Part shown: positions 8,088 to 15,984 of the stretch, piece by piece | Layout of the letters: each line of letters begins with the position of its first letter | Position numbering within the stretch: the first letter of the stretch is position 1 | Assembly: GCA_003994795.1 (NCBI GenBank) | Contig: AP018269.1 | Coordinates: forward strand, 3,322,484-3,368,099 | Reading direction: 5' to 3' | Length of the DNA stretch: 45,616 nt | From: Cylindrospermum sp. NIES-4074 | GTDB taxonomy: Bacteria > Cyanobacteriota > Cyanobacteriia > Cyanobacteriales > Nostocaceae | Position numbers and translations under genes: made by a program | The notes under the pieces: generated by a model | The model's input: the letters and a program-made list of their open reading frames with translations, nothing else | Told to the model about the DNA's origin: nothing | The model's database searches: none

Positions 8088-8920
8088 AATTGGGAATTCA
8101 ACAGATTAAAAAGGGCTATAGGCAGCAATTATATATAAGTTATATTGCTATTTTTTATCCGCTTTTTGTATTATCAATAATTTTTGGCAAGACATTAGCG
8201 GTAGCATCGACACCCTCAAGATTTGCACCAGCACAGATAAATAAAAAAGTGCTACTTGACCTCACATCTTCGACTCTAGATTACGTTGGTGAAGAAGATG
8301 CTATTTTTCCTCCAGGCGGGCTATTTGAAGGATCTCAGTTACACGGTCAGCGATTAGAGATTACGTGCGTTGTGGGCAAGGTGCGCCTGGGGACACAAAT
8401 TGAAGGAGTGATTAGACAAAAAGAACGCCGTTTTATTTTAATGCCTACCAATCACCCATTATCATCCGAAATTCTCCACGACTTACCAGGATGTATCGTG
8501 GTAAGGAGATGGGATTATGCTGACAAAAAGGGGCATTTCCCCCTATCAAATCTCGAAATTATTCCTATGCTGCCAATTGGGAAACCTGATTATCAACAGA
8601 AGTTAAAAGTAGTCGGTAAAGACTCTGGGGCAATACTAACTATTGAAGGCTCAAAAGCTATTCTCGAGGCTAGAAAGAGTTCCAGCGGAATTTGGGATCT
8701 TTCTGATAAGACCCGCTTAACTTTATTGTGCAATTTGTCTGGCGGTCGTGCAGTCGGGCAAGGAGTTTGGAATGGAACTACCCAAGGAATTATTTTTAAT
8801 TTGTACAGCTTACCTTTAGCCACAACTCAAGCCAAATCTTCTTGCCGGATATTAGATAATCAAGCTTTAATTCAGCCGGAGTTTGGATGGGAAACTAAGT
8901 TTAAAATGCGATCGCCTTAA
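8075..8920 (+). CDS. exported protein of unknown function
   Basis: I do not recognise a family for this 281-residue ORF. A hydrophobic segment near residues 22-45 (IAIFYPLFVLSIIFG, then AVAS) looks like a secretion signal, so the product is probably periplasmic or membrane-attached. The rest is soluble, with Cys residues in ITCVVG, PGCIV, LLCNL and SSCRI; four Cys could make two disulfides, which fits an exported protein. Its start lies inside a dispersed repeat, so the first residues (MNTDK) are repeat-encoded; TTG at codon 6 is an alternative. It ends 69 bp before the convergent ion-channel-like gene, and the tail overlaps a HIP1 site (GCGATCGC). The long intact frame and signal make it likely to be a real gene. 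Confidence 0.6.
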   Translation: MNTDKLGIQQIKKGYRQQLYISYIAIFYPLFVLSIIFGKTLAVASTPSRFAPAQINKKVLLDLTSSTLDYVGEEDAIFPPGGLFEGSQLHGQRLEITCVVGKVRLGTQIEGVIRQKERRFILMPTNHPLSSEILHDLPGCIVVRRWDYADKKGHFPLSNLEIIPMLPIGKPDYQQKLKVVGKDSGAILTIEGSKAILEARKSSSGIWDLSDKTRLTLLCNLSGGRAVGQGVWNGTTQGIIFNLYSLPLATTQAKSSCRILDNQALIQPEFGWETKFKMRSP

Positions 8921-8989
8921 GTGGACGCAAAGCGCGATGCTCATCTTGCCACAAGCTATATTAAAAGCGATCGCCTTCATAACTCTCCA

Positions 8990-10678
8990 TCAACTGCCCA
9001 TTGCCCGCTGTTCATCACGCCACAATTGATATAACCGATTTGCAGGCATCGTCAAATACAAAACATCCCCAGGACTGAGAAGAGTTTCTAGCAAATCCCA
9101 GCCATGCAGGGTTTGATTATTTGTTTCCACATACAACGGTACAAAGTCCGCAGACATGGCTACATTTTTCACCAACTGATTGCCAAAGGGATGTGTGGGT
9201 GTAATCACGCTGGCAAAAGCAACCCATAAGCTATCTGCTGTAATGCCATTACCGATGATTTTGCCCCCCAATGCGGCGGCGGCAAAAGCTGGTGCTGCTA
9301 GTTCGGCGGGACTCAATACTGCTTCAAAGTCAAAAAGCTGTTGCGCCATACCTGCAAAATCAGGATCGGCATAATGGACAATCACCGGAATTTTGGGAGT
9401 TATACCTTTAGCTTTTAGGGCAATTTCTAAGTTAGTGGCATCATTATTTGTGACAGCCAGCACTGCGGCGGCGGAGTGGATATTGCTGGTTTTGAGGGTG
9501 GCTAGAAAGCTGGCGTCGCCTAGAATTACGGGAATACCTAATCCTCTGGCGGTGTTAACAAATCTGTTGTTGCTGTCGGTTTCAATCACTACTACATCAT
9601 GTCCGTTGGCGTGGAGTTGTTGGACAATTTTGATGCCAATACCACTTAAACCACAGACAATATAATGATAGCGTTGGGGAATTCTGGCTGCATCCCAAAA
9701 TTGCTTGAAGCGACTTCCCAAAACGAAATCGGTCAGCATGGCATACCAAATACCAATCACTGCTGCTCCAATTAACATAATGATAATGGTAAATATTTTA
9801 ATGCTATCGGGGGCGTGTTCTACTACTTTGTCGTTACCACCCGCGCCAGTAATCATACCGACGGCAAAATATAAGGCATCAACAAAAGAAATATTTAATT
9901 TAGCCGAAACATAGGTGAGGGTAGCCAGCAAGATTGTCACCAATAATGCGATCGCCATTGCCACTACCGCTTGAGCGTGTTGCTGAAACTGTTTAATATT
10001 GGTTAAGACCTTCAGCAGTTTTCTGATTAATGACTTGCGTGGGGAACGGATGCGGGGTTGAGTGCCAATAATTAAGCGATCGCCTACTTTTAACCGGTGT
10101 TCCAACAATACCGCAGATACCAAATCTAGATCACCTTCCACAGGCAGGTAATAAATCAGCATCCGCGAACGGTCTTTCCACAAATCACAGAGTTTAAGAC
10201 CTCTCCACAGATGGTTTTCATCAATATATTCTTCGTGGATGGGCCAAGTTTGCTGAAATAACTTGATTTGTCCGATCGCTTGATTTCCCAGTGCCGCAAA
10301 GGTGAAAACCGTTGCTGCTAAACCCATCACACTCATACTCCAGTGGTCTGGGAGAGTTTGATCGAGGCGATCGCCTAAACTTGTATTATAAAAGCGGTTG
10401 ATCACCCGAATTTGGGGATTTAGCATCCGCGCTTGCATCATAATTGACAAATTTAGCGCATCATCAGAACCCGCAATTACCAAAGTATGTGCCAGTTCAA
10501 TTCCCGCTGCCATCAGGGTAGCAGCTGTATGTAAATCGCCAACAATCACATTTCCTGCGGTTTCTCTAGGAATGGGTTTGTGATGAATGCCAACGACAAA
10601 TGCTCCCTGTTGTCTCAACAACCGAAAGATTTTATATCCAGTACGTCCTAAGCCACAAACAATGATTCGAGGTTTCAT
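8990..10678 (-). CDS. ion-channel-like protein with two TrkA-N (RCK) domains flanking a pore segment
   Basis: The layout of this 562-residue protein is unusual. An N-terminal Rossmann TrkA-N domain has GLGRTG (9-14) and is followed by a TrkA-C/RCK-C-like region (about 140-208). A two-helix membrane unit comes next: TM1 about 236-258, pore loop 262-283, TM2 about 294-318. A second TrkA-N domain has GLSGIG (343-348), plus a C-terminal RCK-C-like tail. RCK domains bind NAD(H), nucleotides or ions and gate K+ flux. The pore loop reads ITGAGGND instead of TVGYGD, so potassium selectivity is doubtful. It resembles the wider VIC-like/Castor-Pollux class more than KtrA or Kch; I infer a nucleotide-gated cation channel in the cytoplasmic or thylakoid membrane. 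Start ATG 10678. Confidence 0.75.
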   Translation of the reverse strand: MKPRIIVCGLGRTGYKIFRLLRQQGAFVVGIHHKPIPRETAGNVIVGDLHTAATLMAAGIELAHTLVIAGSDDALNLSIMMQARMLNPQIRVINRFYNTSLGDRLDQTLPDHWSMSVMGLAATVFTFAALGNQAIGQIKLFQQTWPIHEEYIDENHLWRGLKLCDLWKDRSRMLIYYLPVEGDLDLVSAVLLEHRLKVGDRLIIGTQPRIRSPRKSLIRKLLKVLTNIKQFQQHAQAVVAMAIALLVTILLATLTYVSAKLNISFVDALYFAVGMITGAGGNDKVVEHAPDSIKIFTIIIMLIGAAVIGIWYAMLTDFVLGSRFKQFWDAARIPQRYHYIVCGLSGIGIKIVQQLHANGHDVVVIETDSNNRFVNTARGLGIPVILGDASFLATLKTSNIHSAAAVLAVTNNDATNLEIALKAKGITPKIPVIVHYADPDFAGMAQQLFDFEAVLSPAELAAPAFAAAALGGKIIGNGITADSLWVAFASVITPTHPFGNQLVKNVAMSADFVPLYVETNNQTLHGWDLLETLLSPGDVLYLTMPANRLYQLWRDEQRAMGS

Positions 10679-11230
10679 GAAACAGCAGCGTAATTTACAG
10701 GAAAAGCTGCATAATTAGTTATTCATCAATATTGTGGCTCATTTTCCTGAAAGAGAACTGTAGCTGAACACACGGTAAATTTAAAATAGAGGAAACTTTT
10801 AAGGATATTAGTACATCCCTAAGAGGCTTGAAATACAAAGGTTTCTGAGATTTTAGCAGATGCAGTTGTTGCATAAAGTTAGTGATGAACAAACGTTTTT
10901 TCTAAAAAAATGCCAATTTGGCAACCACTGTCGAATTAACCAAGCTAAATTTAATTAGACAAGCGAATTCAAGGGAGTTGCTAACAGGGTTACTGAATTA
11001 CCAACTTACTCTTGTAAGCAATGTCTAACAAAGGATCATCAGGGAGAAAAGGACAATCTACTAATAAATTGTGGACTATCTGTTCAGCAAGCAAGTATTA
11101 ATAATAAGTCTTGGCATTTGCTGCGATAGGAATAAAAACGGTGTATGGATGTTGTCGTTAATCTACACATAGCCCCCCCTAAATAACGGGCAATGTCTAT
11201 ACATTATTCCTGACCGCTTCAGCAGCAAAT
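10679..11230. other. noncoding stretch ahead of an orphan terminator; possible ncRNA or microprotein
   Basis: About 550 bp with no ORF long enough to believe, yet it ends in a strong plus-strand intrinsic terminator at 11231-11285, and no plus-strand gene is upstream. A transcript that begins somewhere here is therefore likely. A 26-codon ORF starts at 11022 (MSNKGSSGRKGQSTNKLW, then TICSASKY) and is basic, but has no clear ribosome-binding site. I could not match the region to 6S RNA, tmRNA, SRP RNA, RNase P RNA or Yfr families by eye. Confidence 0.4.
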
Positions 11231-11285
11231 AGAGAGTGGGAGATAAATGGCGATTGGTAATGCCTGCTCCCACTCTCTTTTTTTT
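11231..11285 (+). terminator. strong Rho-independent terminator
   Basis: A perfect 12-bp stem, AGAGAGTGGGAG (11231-11242) pairing with CTCCCACTCTCT (11267-11278), encloses a 24-nt loop that holds a small GGC/GCC helper stem, and is followed by a run of eight T. It is oriented for plus-strand transcription. Confidence 0.85.
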
Positions 11286-11357
11286 GGGGAATAATTATTT
11301 TTTGTCTCACGCAAAGGCGTAAAAAAGGGCGCGATTAGATAATATTCAAATTTTTGG

Positions 11358-11513
11358 GCTTCGTTGTCATTCCGCCCTGAACTGAAGTTCAGGGCTAATA
11401 GTCAAAGTCTACTAAAGTAGACTGTAATTTTTTCAGAGGTTTTTCTTAGTCTGCTTGAGCAGACTTCAGCTATTAGCCTGGAAATTCATTTCTAGGCAGA
11501 ATGACAACGAAGC
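11358..11513. repeat. 156-bp hairpin-rich dispersed repeat (MITE-like)
   Basis: The ends are GCTTCGTTGTCATTCCGCC (11358-11376) and its inverted partner GGCAGAATGACAACGAAGC (11495-11513), 18 of 19 matching. The interior is a chain of small palindromes: CCCTGAACTGAAGTTCAGGG, AGTCTACTAAAGTAGACT, AGTCTGCTTGAGCAGACT and an imperfect AGCCTGGAAATTCATT/CTAGGC. Such serial stem-loop repeats are a familiar cyanobacterial class. No coding capacity and no obvious target duplication. Confidence 0.7.
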
Positions 11514-11722
11514 GAGATATTTGTGAGTGGTTTAGGAACGCCATAACGCACAGGTAATATTTGGCTTATCGGCGAGCGCACACAGGGTATGGTGTGGTTG
11601 AGTATGTGATATAACCTTACTTTAGTTGTTAAAAGCTCTCATTCGTCTCAAAAAGTACGTAGTTTAAAGTAGAAATATAGTATACTCATACCAGTAATTT
11701 ATAAATTAGTCCTCAAACCAAT

Positions 11723-13522
11723 ATGTTTATAGATGGATTTAGTATTGCTGGTTATAGGAGCTTCGGGAGCCAGCTACAAAGAATTGGGCCACTGAATAAA
11801 ATCAATTTTTTTATTGGGCAGAACAATTCAGGAAAATCAAATATTCTCTCGTTTATGTCAAAATACTACCCAGCTGCATGGGAAGTTGCTAAAGGTCAAT
11901 GGACACATATAGCTCAAAAATGGAGCTTTGAAGGTATTGACAGGCATATTGGGCAAAACTCTGGAGAACCTTTGATAGAATTTGGAATCAAGATTAATGG
12001 GGAATACTATAACCTTATTCTAGAAGAATCTTTGAAATTAATTTCCGACATCTATAATAACTATGGTTCAGTCATAGATCCTAAAAATTGGATTGAGAAA
12101 ATTCTCAAGTCAAATACTCTCACACAAGGAACAGATATGATATGGTTTCCTCAAAAATTACCCAAATCACCAAATGATCAGTCAAGTTTAATTATGGATA
12201 AGCTAGTAAATAAAATTTATGAAGAATCTGTATTAAATGATTGGCAATGGTCTAATCTATGGGAAAAAATGACTAATCGTCAAGGCGGCGATATTAAAAT
12301 ACATCGGATTCCTCAAATACTTGAAAGACTAAATCCTGCACAATATATTAAATTACCTAAAATAGATATAATCCCAGCATTTAGAAAAGTAGAAGGTACT
12401 GACGTTCGGTCAGATGATTATAGTGGATTTGGACTAATAGATAAATTAGCAAGATTTCAGCAGGCTGGACATAGAACACAAAATTTACGAGAAGACTTCG
12501 ATAAAATTAATCAATTTGTTCGTGAAATAATTGGTAATGAAACGGCAAAATTAAATATTCCTTATGAGCGCGATATGATTGAGGTTGAGATGGACGATAA
12601 ATTACTTCCTTTGTCATCCCTTGGAACCGGAATTCACGAAGTGATTATCTTAGCCGTTGCAGCAACAGTTATTCAGAACCAAATACTTTGTATTGAGGAG
12701 CCAGAAATACACTTACATCCAACCCTTCAGAGAAAGCTTATTCGCTATCTGCAAGAGAAGACAAATAATCAGTATTTTATTACAACTCATTCTGCACATA
12801 TACTAGATACACCTGAAGCCGCAATATTTCATATTCAACATATAAATGGTGAATCTAAAGTAAATCCAGCCTACACAACGCAAAATAAGTCAATGATATG
12901 TACAGACCTTGGCTATCGCGCTTCTGACCTTTTGCAAGCAAATTGTGTTATCTGGGTTGAAGGCCCATCAGATAGAATATATATAAATCATTGGCTTCAT
13001 GATGTTGAACCTGATCTGATAGAAGGATTACACTACTCAATTATGTTTTATGGGGGCCGTTTGTTAAGCCATCTATCAGCAGATGATTCAGCGGATGAAG
13101 AAGATATTAATGACTTTATTTCCTTAAGAAGGTTAAACCGTTATATATCAATTGTTATTGATAGTGATAAAAGCACAGCAGATAGTCCTATTAATTCAAC
13201 AAAACAAAGAATTCAAGAAGAATTTGATAAAGGGACGGGATTTACCTGGATTACACAGGGTAGAGAAATAGAAAATTATATAGAAGCAAGCGTTTTAGAA
13301 GATGCTATTAAAAAAAGTCATCGGAATGTAGCTGAAATAATATCTACAGATTCATACGCTCACGTCTTACATTTCAAAAAGAGCAATGGAGACACTAAGA
13401 CAGATGCGGATAAAGTAAAAATTGCAAAGTACGTTACACAGCATCCTGCCAACCTAAATATACTTGATCTGAAGCAGATGGTAGACAAATTAGCTAATTT
13501 TATAAATCGGGCTAATAATTAG
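11723..13522 (+). CDS. OLD-family ATP-dependent endonuclease (AAA ATPase + TOPRIM)
   Basis: This 599-residue protein starts MFIDGFSIAGYRSFG, the typical opening of SMC/RecF-like ATPases. Walker A is GQNNSGKS (32-39), an ABC-type signature region is PLSSLGTGIHE, Walker B is CIEEPEIHLHP (about 323-334) and a switch His sits in TTHSAHIL. The C-terminal TOPRIM domain shows WVEGPSD (acid near 413), IDSDKS (Asp near 480 and 482) and GREIENYIE, the metal-binding pattern of OLD nucleases. Family members degrade DNA and several act in phage defence; the Gabija system pairs such a protein (GajA) with a UvrD-like helicase, but no helicase lies next door here. The gene is visibly more AT-rich than its neighbours and sits between repeat-filled spacers, which suggests horizontal acquisition. 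Start ATG 11723. Confidence 0.85.
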   Translation: MFIDGFSIAGYRSFGSQLQRIGPLNKINFFIGQNNSGKSNILSFMSKYYPAAWEVAKGQWTHIAQKWSFEGIDRHIGQNSGEPLIEFGIKINGEYYNLILEESLKLISDIYNNYGSVIDPKNWIEKILKSNTLTQGTDMIWFPQKLPKSPNDQSSLIMDKLVNKIYEESVLNDWQWSNLWEKMTNRQGGDIKIHRIPQILERLNPAQYIKLPKIDIIPAFRKVEGTDVRSDDYSGFGLIDKLARFQQAGHRTQNLREDFDKINQFVREIIGNETAKLNIPYERDMIEVEMDDKLLPLSSLGTGIHEVIILAVAATVIQNQILCIEEPEIHLHPTLQRKLIRYLQEKTNNQYFITTHSAHILDTPEAAIFHIQHINGESKVNPAYTTQNKSMICTDLGYRASDLLQANCVIWVEGPSDRIYINHWLHDVEPDLIEGLHYSIMFYGGRLLSHLSADDSADEEDINDFISLRRLNRYISIVIDSDKSTADSPINSTKQRIQEEFDKGTGFTWITQGREIENYIEASVLEDAIKKSHRNVAEIISTDSYAHVLHFKKSNGDTKTDADKVKIAKYVTQHPANLNILDLKQMVDKLANFINRANN

Positions 13523-13562
13523 TACATAGTTAATCAAAACCAAGCAATATCTTCTTAAACTC

Positions 13563-14756
13563 TCACCCACAAGTACAATACCTGAAGACGAAAAATATCA
13601 AAATCGCCACACCTGCTGCTGCAAAAAATACGCCGCTAATTCCGCCAAAACCGAAGGCTATACCCATCAACAACGGCCCTAAAGTTTGCCCTAATCCAAA
13701 AAAAGTGCCATTAACAGATATCACCGTCGCTAAATATTCTCTGGGTGCTAAATCTGCTAATAAAGTTTGAATACTGGGGAAACCAATACCTAAACCAATA
13801 CCAAAAATTGTCGTAGGAATTAATAGCAACCAGAGATTTGGCATAAAAGGAACAATTACCAGCGCTACAGCATATAAAATATAAGATGCACTAATTAAAG
13901 TTGTGGGTTTATATCTTCTGGCTAATCTACCTAACTGAGAAGATGTAACAGTAATTGCTACAGAAACACTAGAAAGTATGATGCCAATTGTGGCTGGTGG
14001 TGCTTTGAATATGTCGTCAATTAGTTGTGGTAAATAAGTGACGTGGGCACCATAAAGCAATATAAAATTAGCTGCACTGGCAATAAATAATCCAAATAAC
14101 TGCCGATTTCGCAAAACCTTGGCTGCGTTGGCTAAATATGCTTGAAGATTGCGATCGCCTTTTGGTTCCTCATTTTTGAGCGAAAACATCACCAACAAGC
14201 CGATGGGAAGCGCTAATATAGGCAGCATAAAGGGGTAACTCCAGCCGAGTGTAGCCAACGCGCCACCAATTAACGGGTAACTTGCTGTACCTACACTACC
14301 TACACTAGAACTGTAACCCATTGCTGTAGTTCGTCTATCTCCTGTATATAAATCACCAATTAAGGTAATACTTAGAGACAGTAATGAAGCTGCACCAATT
14401 CCTTGCAGCAAACGCAAAAATAACAATAGGTTAAAGTTAACAGTAAAAGCGCAAGCTGTTCCCGCAATGGCAAATAAAAATAGTGAAGGAACGATAATTT
14501 TCTTTCTTCCCCATCTATCAGCAACGACACCAATAACAGGCCCTAAAACTAAAGTTGGAAATGTGAATACTGTTATTAATAATCCCAAATCTTTAGGATT
14601 GACATTCAAGGCTTTAGCTAGTCTAGGAAAGGCTGGAGTCACGCTGGAAACGCCAATCACAGCAATTAGTGTAATGGCACAAATAATTTGAAAGTTAAGT
14701 TCTTGATAAACTGGTTTAAGACGTTCAATTTGATTTTTATCTTCTGGTAGATTCAT
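13563..14756 (-). CDS. MFS transporter (drug/metabolite exporter type)
   Basis: This 397-residue polytopic protein has about twelve hydrophobic segments. The first cytoplasmic loop carries GVVADRWGRKKI, the G-x-x-x-D-R-x-G-R-K/R motif between TM2 and TM3 that defines the major facilitator superfamily. LRLLQGIGAASLLSLSITLIGD around TM4-5 resembles the antiporter motif of proton-driven drug exporters, so efflux of a small hydrophobic compound is the best guess; the substrate cannot be read from sequence. It is followed on the same strand, after gaps, by redox genes. The N-terminal 20 residues are polar and cytoplasmic; start ATG 14756. It ends 40 bp from the convergent OLD gene. Confidence 0.85.
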   Translation of the reverse strand: MNLPEDKNQIERLKPVYQELNFQIICAITLIAVIGVSSVTPAFPRLAKALNVNPKDLGLLITVFTFPTLVLGPVIGVVADRWGRKKIIVPSLFLFAIAGTACAFTVNFNLLLFLRLLQGIGAASLLSLSITLIGDLYTGDRRTTAMGYSSSVGSVGTASYPLIGGALATLGWSYPFMLPILALPIGLLVMFSLKNEEPKGDRNLQAYLANAAKVLRNRQLFGLFIASAANFILLYGAHVTYLPQLIDDIFKAPPATIGIILSSVSVAITVTSSQLGRLARRYKPTTLISASYILYAVALVIVPFMPNLWLLLIPTTIFGIGLGIGFPSIQTLLADLAPREYLATVISVNGTFFGLGQTLGPLLMGIAFGFGGISGVFFAAAGVAILIFFVFRYCTCG

Positions 14757-14837
14757 CGTAGATACCCCGTGTATGAATAGTTAAAATATTACATTACAGA
14801 GATTGTCATTTAAATTCAGTACATCAACCTCAACAAT

Positions 14838-14865
14838 GTAGAGACGTTACATGTAACGTCTCTAC
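14838..14865. repeat. perfect 28-bp palindrome (GTAGAGACGTTAC type)
   Basis: GTAGAGACGTTAC, then AT, then GTAACGTCTCTAC is a perfect palindrome over 28 bp. This AGAGACGTT.ACGTCTCT sequence is a familiar dispersed cyanobacterial repeat rather than a gene-specific operator. There is no T-run. Confidence 0.7.
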
Positions 14866-14950
14866 AGTTTGCATTGCACAGAACATGGAAGCCCTATAGA
14901 TTAATCAAAATAGCCTGTAATTTAAACGAATAGCCAGATAAAGATAATTA

Positions 14951-15015
14951 AACCACAGATGAACACAGATAAACACAGATGATTTATCGGTGTTCATCTG
15001 TGTTTATCTGTGGTT
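14951..15015. repeat. inverted pair of the ACAGATGAAC repeat
   Basis: AACCACAGATGAACACAG (from 14951) and its inverted partner ending ATCTGTGGTT at 15015 face each other around a short TTATCGG spacer. Over 25 bp, 23 positions match, so the pair would form a long hairpin. It belongs to the family also seen at about 1513, 6865, 8058 and 17455. The rest of 14757-15076 holds no gene; just downstream, GACTTCTTTAAGAAGTT (about 15042-15058) is another small palindrome near the rubrerythrin stop codon. Confidence 0.75.
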
Positions 15016-15076
15016 CCAAAGAGGAAAATTCAGATACGCGACTTCTTTAAGAAGTTGGGTATCTTGTTATTCATTC

Positions 15077-15790
15077 TTAAGCAGCAACTTTTTCTTCAAG
15101 TATTTTAAAGGTCTTTTTGCTAGCACCACAAATTGGACAAGACCAATCTTCGGGAATTTCTTCAAAAGGTGTTCCAGGTGCAATTCCGGAATCAGGATCG
15201 CCAGCAACAGGATCGTAAATCATGCTGCATTGTCTGCAAATCCATTTACGAGTTGCGGGATCTTCTCCTGCGACTCTAGTTGCAGATTGTCCTCCATTTA
15301 ATACTTCTAAAGCTTCGGTGTAGCGATCAGCGTGGTAATTTTCGATAAATTTGAGCAAGCCAAAACGGTGTGCTGCTTCCCGAAATGTGTTGGCGTGATC
15401 GGTAGATTCTTTTACTTGCTTGAGAAATTCTTCGACTGCGGGATTATCGCGATCACGTTGTGCAGCGGCGGCAAAATCTGGATACATTGTAGTGTATTCG
15501 TAGGTTTCGCCTTCAATGGCTAAAGACAAGCAGCGAGAGACAATTTCTTTCTTTTGTTCTTCTGTTAAAGATTCTGGATCTTCAACTGCTAGTTCTGGAT
15601 GTAACAACTCGAAATGTGCAAAAGCGTGTTCGGTTTCTTGGTCTGCTGTTTCTTTAAAAAGTTTTGCTAAATCTTTAAAGCCCAGCTTACGCGCTACTTC
15701 AGAAAAATACAGGTACTTGCGATTGGCCATCGATTCACCACCGAAGGCAGCTTCTAAGTTTTGAAGAGTTGAAAAGTTGGATAAATCCAT
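15077..15790 (-). CDS. rbr: rubrerythrin (ferritin-like di-iron + rubredoxin)
   Basis: A peroxide-scavenging di-iron protein. From the chosen start (MDLSNFSTLQNL) it is 237 residues. The N-terminal four-helix domain carries the ligand patterns FGGES (Glu19), QETEH (Glu52, His55), EGETYEY and STDHA. The C-terminal rubredoxin domain binds one iron through Cys185/Cys188 (CRQC) and Cys218/Cys221 (CPIC), with the usual YDP..GD...GI.PGT.FE..P..W spacing. It reduces H2O2 with electrons delivered through the rubredoxin centre. I prefer ATG 15790 because rubrerythrins begin this way; a start 15 codons upstream (15835) adds a poorly conserved basic stretch. Cyanobacterial rubrerythrins help protect heterocysts and other low-oxygen cells, which fits a Nostocales host but is inference here. 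Confidence 0.93.
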   Translation of the reverse strand: MDLSNFSTLQNLEAAFGGESMANRKYLYFSEVARKLGFKDLAKLFKETADQETEHAFAHFELLHPELAVEDPESLTEEQKKEIVSRCLSLAIEGETYEYTTMYPDFAAAAQRDRDNPAVEEFLKQVKESTDHANTFREAAHRFGLLKFIENYHADRYTEALEVLNGGQSATRVAGEDPATRKWICRQCSMIYDPVAGDPDSGIAPGTPFEEIPEDWSCPICGASKKTFKILEEKVAA

Positions 15791-15984
15791 AATTTTTGGA
15801 TGCCTGCAACGTGATATTTTGTGATTAAAAAACAAACTTCCAATCTGGGCAAATGAGCTAAATTATACAGATTTTACACAACCTGCTTTTGCTCAAATTT
15901 AGTTACCCGTTTTGTTAGCTGCTCTTGGACAATTATAAAACTGAAAACGGTTTGCAGTTTAGTAATTTTCTTTCCGGAATTGCT

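Noticed and set aside
10679-11285. 6S RNA, tmRNA, SRP RNA or RNase P RNA
   Set aside because: No diagnostic sequence blocks of these RNAs were found by eye; only the terminator is firm.
11723-13522. Gabija defence system
   Set aside because: GajA-like architecture, but no UvrD-type GajB helicase on either side; neighbours are repeats and an MFS exporter.
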